From positions 2,499,447 to 2,563,446 of the forward strand of contig NZ_JBDZDN010000001.1 in NCBI RefSeq assembly GCF_040049215.1: DNA of 64,000 bases. Reading direction: 5' to 3'. Positions 60,311-64,000 of the stretch are shown piece by piece; position 1 is the first letter of the stretch, and every line of letters begins with the position of its first letter. Under the pieces are notes generated by a model. The model saw nothing but the letters and a program-made list of their open reading frames with translations, made no database searches and was not told the origin of the DNA. Both the position numbers and the translations under genes were made by a program. Source of the stretch: Mesorhizobium_K sp040049215 (GTDB taxonomy: Bacteria > Pseudomonadota > Alphaproteobacteria > Rhizobiales > Rhizobiaceae).

Positions 60311-60801
60311 TAGTCCTCTCCTCGTCTCGCATGTGAATGTCAAAGCAGGCTTGAACCGGCGGCGCGATCATACCTTTCGCAACGTTTTCCGGTTTCCTGG
60401 AATGCATCACTGATGTTGTGCGTGAGGGGCGTGCCATTTCGCAATCATGGCGTCGGCACGACAAAGGTCCGCTTGGTGCTCCGGCAACACGGCCGCGGTG
60501 AAAACGCCTCGGCCTGTGGCTGAATAGCCGGCTCTGCGACAATATCACTATTCCGTTGTGATCTTATCGGCAGGATCGGCTCTGTGATCTGTTGGGAAGG
60601 CGTAGTGTGCGAAGCGAAGATTTCAGTTCACGACCCCTCGGGGGCATTTTCCGCGACGGTCAGATTTAGATGCCGATCCAATCTTGACTTTATGCTGCGC
60701 TCACTAGACTTTATCAGATTAGCTTCATCCGTTAATTCGCAGTAAGGAATATTGACGTTGAAGTTTCTGCTGGGGGCCAATACAGCGGAAGAATCCGGGA
60801 C
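60311..60801. other. 491-base regulatory region before the polysaccharide locus
   Basis: No believable gene. It has low GC for this window between 60640 and 60760 and holds two GACTTTAT repeats 21 bases apart (60686 and 60707) and a possible TTGACT/TAGACT promoter pair with a short 15-base spacer. It probably carries the promoter of the NusG-like gene. Confidence 0.5.
60686..60714. promoter_or_regulatory. Direct repeat GACTTTAT, two helical turns apart
   Basis: GACTTTAT occurs at 60686-60693 and 60707-60714, exactly 21 bases apart, so both face the same side of the DNA. This suits a dimeric regulator or an alternative promoter; no protein is known to bind it. Confidence 0.4.
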
Positions 60802-61326
60802 ATGGTCCATCCCCGTAATCACGATGTCAGATTGCCTCGCTGGTATGTTGTGAGTTCGCTTCCGGGCATGGAAGAACGTGCCGAGTGGCATTTGCGCCGA
60901 CAGGGTTTCGTGCCATTTCTGCCGCGCCAGAAACGCACGGTTCGTCATGCTAGGCGCATCCTCGTGCGCCGGGCGGCCTTCTTTCCCGGATATATGTTCG
61001 TCGCTTTGGACATTGATCTCGACCGCTGGCGCTCAGTTAACGGAACAATCGGCGTCCGCTCACTGATCATGCGCGGCCAACGGCCCGTTCCATGTCCGAT
61101 CGGTATGGTCGAACAGCTCATCGCAATCACCGACACGGAGGGTCTGCTCGATTTCAGCTCCGTACTCGCGGCTGGAAGCCCGGTCCGCATCCTTTCGGGT
61201 CCGTTTGCGGACCTTGTCGGCTTGTTCGAGAAACTCGATTCAGCTAACCGTGCGCGTGTGCTTTTGAAGATCATGAGCGGCGAAGTCGCGGTGAGCATGG
61301 ACGTGAAGGATCTCGTCGCCGCCTAA
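60802..61326 (+). CDS. NusG/RfaH-like transcription antitermination protein
   Basis: A 174-residue NusG paralog. Seen: an NGN domain 'RWYVVSSLPGMEERAEWHLR' with 'FFPGYMFVALD', the conserved core of NusG-like proteins, and a C-terminal KOW motif 'GSPVRILSGPFADLVGLFEK'. It is shorter in its linker than housekeeping NusG and stands alone, not next to ribosomal genes. It precedes an epimerase and a sugar transferase, so an RfaH-like role in reading through a long polysaccharide operon is likely (inference). Confidence 0.88.
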   Translation: MVHPRNHDVRLPRWYVVSSLPGMEERAEWHLRRQGFVPFLPRQKRTVRHARRILVRRAAFFPGYMFVALDIDLDRWRSVNGTIGVRSLIMRGQRPVPCPIGMVEQLIAITDTEGLLDFSSVLAAGSPVRILSGPFADLVGLFEKLDSANRARVLLKIMSGEVAVSMDVKDLVAA

Positions 61327-61509
61327 CCTTTGCCGCATCCGCCGGTTAGGCGGAGTGCCATCAGCTGCTCTTGGCTCTTTCACCCAGGAGTGCGGTAGCT
61401 TGCGACGGTCCGGCGTCCGATTCGTGGAGTGGAAAACCGGTTTAGCCGTGAGCGGCATTTCTGACCTCGGGCTGGTAGTTTCCAGGTCCACAAGTTGCGA
61501 TTGCATCCC

Positions 61510-62529
61510 ATGAAGATTCTGGTCACCGGCAACGCCGGCTTTATCGGCTTCCACGTCGCGAAAGCGTTGTTGGAGCGCGGCGACGAGGTGGTCGGTTTCG
61601 ATGTTGTCAATGACTACTACGACCCCAAGCTGAAAGAGGCGCGGCTTCGCAACCTGGAGGAAACAAACAGACGGACCAATTCCGGCTACCATTTCGTTCG
61701 AGCCAATCTCGCCGAGCGCGCCGCTGTCGAGACGTGCTTTGCCGATCATAAATTCGATCGTGTGATCCACCTCGCCGCGCAAGCCGGCGTTCGCTACAGC
61801 CTGGAAAACCCGCACGCCTACGTTGAGAGCAACATAGTCGCCTTCACCAACATGCTGGAGGCATGCCGTCACGCCGGCGTCGCGCATCTCACTTACGCCA
61901 GCACGTCGAGCGTCTATGGCGCCAACACCAACATGCCCTTCTCGGAGCATCGGCCGGCCGATCACCCGCTGCAGTTCTACGCCGCCACCAAGCGTGCCAA
62001 CGAGCTGATGGCGCATAGCTACAGTCACCTGTTCCGACTGCCGACGACGGGCCTGCGCTTCTTCACGGTATACGGACCGTGGGGCCGGCCGGATATGGCG
62101 CTATTCCTGTTCACGAAAAGCATCCTTGCCGGGGAGCCGATCGAGCTCTTCAACAATGGCAACCACACGCGCGACTTCACCTATGTCGAGGACATCGCGC
62201 AAGGCGTGATCCGGGCGAGTGACCAGCCGGCAGCTCCCAATTCCGCCTGGGATTCGGGCGATCCGGATCCGGCGACGAGCAGCGCGCCCTGGCGCATCTT
62301 CAACATCGGCAACAACAACCCGGTGAAGCTGACCGAATATGTCGAGGCGCTGGAAGTGGTACTGCGCCGCAAAGCTATCGTGAAGCTGCTGCCGCTGCAG
62401 CCGGGCGATGTGCCCGATACATTCGCGGATGTCTCAGAGCTGGAAAATGCTGTCCACTATAAGCCAAACACACCAGTGCGCGAGGGCGTTGCAGAATTTG
62501 TAAAGTGGTTTCGTTCGTATTATCAATGA
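61510..62529 (+). CDS. NAD-dependent nucleotide-sugar epimerase (UDP-glucuronate 4-epimerase-like)
   Basis: A 339-residue extended short-chain dehydrogenase. Seen: 'ILVTGNAGFIGFHVAKALLE' with G-x-x-G-x-x-G, 'GFDVVNDYYDPKLKEARL', 'VIHLAAQAGVRYSLENPHAY', 'TYASTSSVYGANTNMPFSEH' with the catalytic Ser/Thr, and 'LQFYAATKRANELMAHSYSH' with the Y-x-x-x-K pair; 'FTVYGPWGRPDMALFLFTKS' is the UDP-GlcA epimerase (LpsL/CapI) pattern. It makes UDP-galacturonate for surface polysaccharide. ATG 61510 was chosen; a TTG-led extension adds five residues. Confidence 0.93.
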   Translation: MKILVTGNAGFIGFHVAKALLERGDEVVGFDVVNDYYDPKLKEARLRNLEETNRRTNSGYHFVRANLAERAAVETCFADHKFDRVIHLAAQAGVRYSLENPHAYVESNIVAFTNMLEACRHAGVAHLTYASTSSVYGANTNMPFSEHRPADHPLQFYAATKRANELMAHSYSHLFRLPTTGLRFFTVYGPWGRPDMALFLFTKSILAGEPIELFNNGNHTRDFTYVEDIAQGVIRASDQPAAPNSAWDSGDPDPATSSAPWRIFNIGNNNPVKLTEYVEALEVVLRRKAIVKLLPLQPGDVPDTFADVSELENAVHYKPNTPVREGVAEFVKWFRSYYQ

Positions 62530-62634
62530 TGTATTGACGCTAACCGATTCTTGTAAAAGCGATTTCAGTAAATTTCCGTCTCACGATTGCCCGAAAGCTT
62601 GCTCTAATATGAATCCGGCCCGAGAGATTTTAAG

Positions 62635-63906
62635 GTGAGCGTGTCGATCGGGAACCTGCCGAAGCAGCGTCATCTGCTGCTGCGAATCAGATTCCAGCTC
62701 CTCGGCGGGTTGACCGTGGCAATCCTGGCGCCTGCCCTGATCCGTATGGCGCTCGATCCCCGGGTGATCCTCGAGACCAACCTGCAGGTGACGATCACCG
62801 CGGCCGTCTTTGCCCATGTGATCGGCTTCTTCGTCTACAAGCGGATCGGCAATTTTCCTGGCGTGGCGGCCGCCGGCTACATCTTGCCGACCTTCGCCCT
62901 CTCATACGGGCTCGTGTTTGTGACCATCTTCTTTTTCCGGCTCGACTACAGCCGCTTCCAGGCGGCCAGCAGCTTCATGCTGTCGACCCTCTGGTATTTC
63001 GGCCTCGGCCTCGCAACCCGACGCCTCGAGCCCTATCGGCTGGCAGTCGTCCCGGGCGGAGAAGTCGACCGGCTCGACAAGATCGGCGGCGTCGTCTGGC
63101 ATCATCTTTCGGCGCCTCACGCCGCATATGAACGCGTCAACGGCGTCGTCGCCGATCTGCGCGCCGTTCTTTCGGACGACTGGGAAAGGTTCATCGCCGA
63201 CAGCGCCCTTGCCGGCGTACCCGTCTACCACGTCAAGCAGGTGAGCGAGTCGTTGACCGGCCGCGTCGAGATCGAGAACCTGTCCGAGAACACGCTCGGC
63301 TCCCTCAATCCCAACCAGGCCTATATCAAGATCAAGCAGGCGATCGACTGGCTGGCGGCGGTGCTTGTGCTTGCTGTTTTTTCACCGCTGCTTTTTCTGG
63401 TAGCGATCGTCATTCGGCTGGATTCGCCTGGACCCGTGTTGTTCCGGCAGGAGCGGATGGGGTACCGCGGCGAGGTCTTCACGGTCTACAAATTCAGGTC
63501 GATGCATATCGACGGCGATGAGGGGACCGAAGACGAAAGGGAGAAGGCCATCACCAAGAACCGCGATGGCCGCATCACGCGTATAGGCGGTCTCCTGCGA
63601 AGGTCGCGGATCGACGAGCTCCCGCAGGCGATCAACATACTGCGTGGCGAGATGAGCTGGATCGGTCCGCGTCCGGAAGCCGTGGTGCTGTCGCGCTGGT
63701 ATCAGGCGGAACTGCCGTTCTACCGCTACCGGCACATCGTGCGCCCGGGCATAACCGGCTGGGCGCAGATAAACCAGGGACACGTCGTCGAAGTCGGCGA
63801 TGTCCTGGAGAAACTCCACTACGACTTCTACTACATCAAGAATTTCTCGCCGTGGCTGGATGTGGTCATCGTGCTGAGTGTCCGTCGTCTGAACATTTGG
63901 CGCTGA
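62635..63906 (+). CDS. Polysaccharide-priming sugar transferase (polyprenyl-phosphate glycosyl-1-phosphate transferase)
   Basis: A 423-residue membrane enzyme that starts exopolysaccharide or capsule assembly by moving a sugar-phosphate onto a lipid carrier. Seen: N-terminal hydrophobic segments (residues ~20-130), a short CoA-binding-like middle, and a C-terminal bacterial sugar-transferase domain with 'IKQAIDWLAAVLVLAVFSPL', 'DSPGPVLFRQERMGYRGEVF', 'TVYKFRSMHIDGDEG', 'RRSRIDELPQAINILRGEMS', 'WIGPRPEAVV' and 'YRHIVRPGITGWAQINQGH'. The start is GTG 62635. The IS fragment begins 46 bases after its stop. Confidence 0.93.
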   Translation: MSVSIGNLPKQRHLLLRIRFQLLGGLTVAILAPALIRMALDPRVILETNLQVTITAAVFAHVIGFFVYKRIGNFPGVAAAGYILPTFALSYGLVFVTIFFFRLDYSRFQAASSFMLSTLWYFGLGLATRRLEPYRLAVVPGGEVDRLDKIGGVVWHHLSAPHAAYERVNGVVADLRAVLSDDWERFIADSALAGVPVYHVKQVSESLTGRVEIENLSENTLGSLNPNQAYIKIKQAIDWLAAVLVLAVFSPLLFLVAIVIRLDSPGPVLFRQERMGYRGEVFTVYKFRSMHIDGDEGTEDEREKAITKNRDGRITRIGGLLRRSRIDELPQAINILRGEMSWIGPRPEAVVLSRWYQAELPFYRYRHIVRPGITGWAQINQGHVVEVGDVLEKLHYDFYYIKNFSPWLDVVIVLSVRRLNIWR

Positions 63907-63952
63907 TGGCTGCTTGATTTAGCGGAGTGTTGGCCTCGATTTTGGATTGATG

Positions 63953-64000
63953 TTAAGCGGCGAGCTTGCGGTGCTGCAAGCGTCGGAGCTGGATTGTCTT
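63953..64000 (-). CDS. C-terminal end of a probable IS3-family transposase (cut by the window edge)
   Basis: The last 15 codons of a minus-strand gene, reading KTIQLRRLQHRKLAA then stop. From memory this tail matches IS3-family transposases of rhizobia. Only the end is visible, so the assignment is tentative. The element's terminal repeat should lie between 63907 and 63952. Confidence 0.5.
   Translation of the reverse strand, partial: KTIQLRRLQHRKLAA

Noticed and set aside
60628..60948. 106-codon minus-strand ORF before and inside the NusG-like gene
   Set aside because: A third of it is antisense to the well-supported NusG-like domain, and the rest lies in the AT-richer promoter region.
1..64000. 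CRISPR arrays, tRNA or rRNA genes, and a complete prophage
   Set aside because: No regularly spaced repeats, cloverleaf-like T-loop sequences or phage structural genes were found by reading; the S74 protein is isolated.

Overview
The window is GC-rich chromosomal DNA from an alphaproteobacterium of the order Hyphomicrobiales, most likely a Phyllobacteriaceae/Mesorhizobium-like organism. The evidence is the gene content: split pntAA/pntAB/pntB next to an aa3-oxidase subunit IV gene, DUF992 and DUF982 proteins, a soxBDAG sarcosine oxidase operon, a MocB-like sugar-binding protein, FnrN with FNR boxes, EcfG-type promoters and a RIME-like intergenic mosaic repeat. No rRNA, tRNA, CRISPR array or complete insertion sequence was seen. 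A probable IS3-type transposase end enters at the right edge.

Layout. 1-8.4 kb: a FeeM-like N-acyl amino acid synthase, then an acyl-CoA synthetase heading a complete branched-chain-amino-acid-type ABC transporter that includes a 49-residue DUF3096 membrane microprotein. 8.5-12.6 kb: transhydrogenase genes, a GNAT gene and a decayed second copy of the pntB 3' end. 12.7-16.7 kb: a membrane-anchored alpha/beta hydrolase, two DUF992 proteins, a TPR lipoprotein and rpsU. 16.9-23.8 kb: an MFS exporter and the soxBDAG operon. 23.7-27 kb: LysR/EamA pair, a stress-type DUF883-like protein, ABM and MaoC proteins. 27-31.6 kb: an inositol/rhizopine-type ABC transporter, with an IolR-like operator, divergent from a ferredoxin-reductase-like flavoprotein.

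32-44.8 kb: a long catabolic block on the minus strand. It holds a polyamine-type ABC transporter, iron-dependent alcohol dehydrogenase, aldehyde dehydrogenase, a PIN toxin with a composite antitoxin, a PuuA-like gamma-glutamyl ligase, an APC permease and an N-formylglutamate amidohydrolase-family enzyme. A divergent RpiR regulator sits at its head. The gene set suggests a gamma-glutamylation pathway for an amine or amino alcohol. 45-49.3 kb: an RND efflux pump pair. 49.4-50.5 kb: small genes with EcfG-like promoters, one encoding a SET-domain protein. 50.7-56 kb: hydantoinase, hemerythrin, FnrN, a quinone-reductase-like flavoprotein and hemN, with two FNR boxes.

56-60.3 kb: an HtrA-like pseudoprotease without its catalytic triad, a free-standing S74 chaperone domain with a RiPP-leader-like N terminus, an oxalate decarboxylase-type bicupin, a DUF1275 membrane protein and a secreted hypothetical protein. 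60.8-64 kb: the start of a polysaccharide locus (NusG/RfaH-like protein, nucleotide-sugar epimerase, priming sugar transferase), ending next to the IS fragment.
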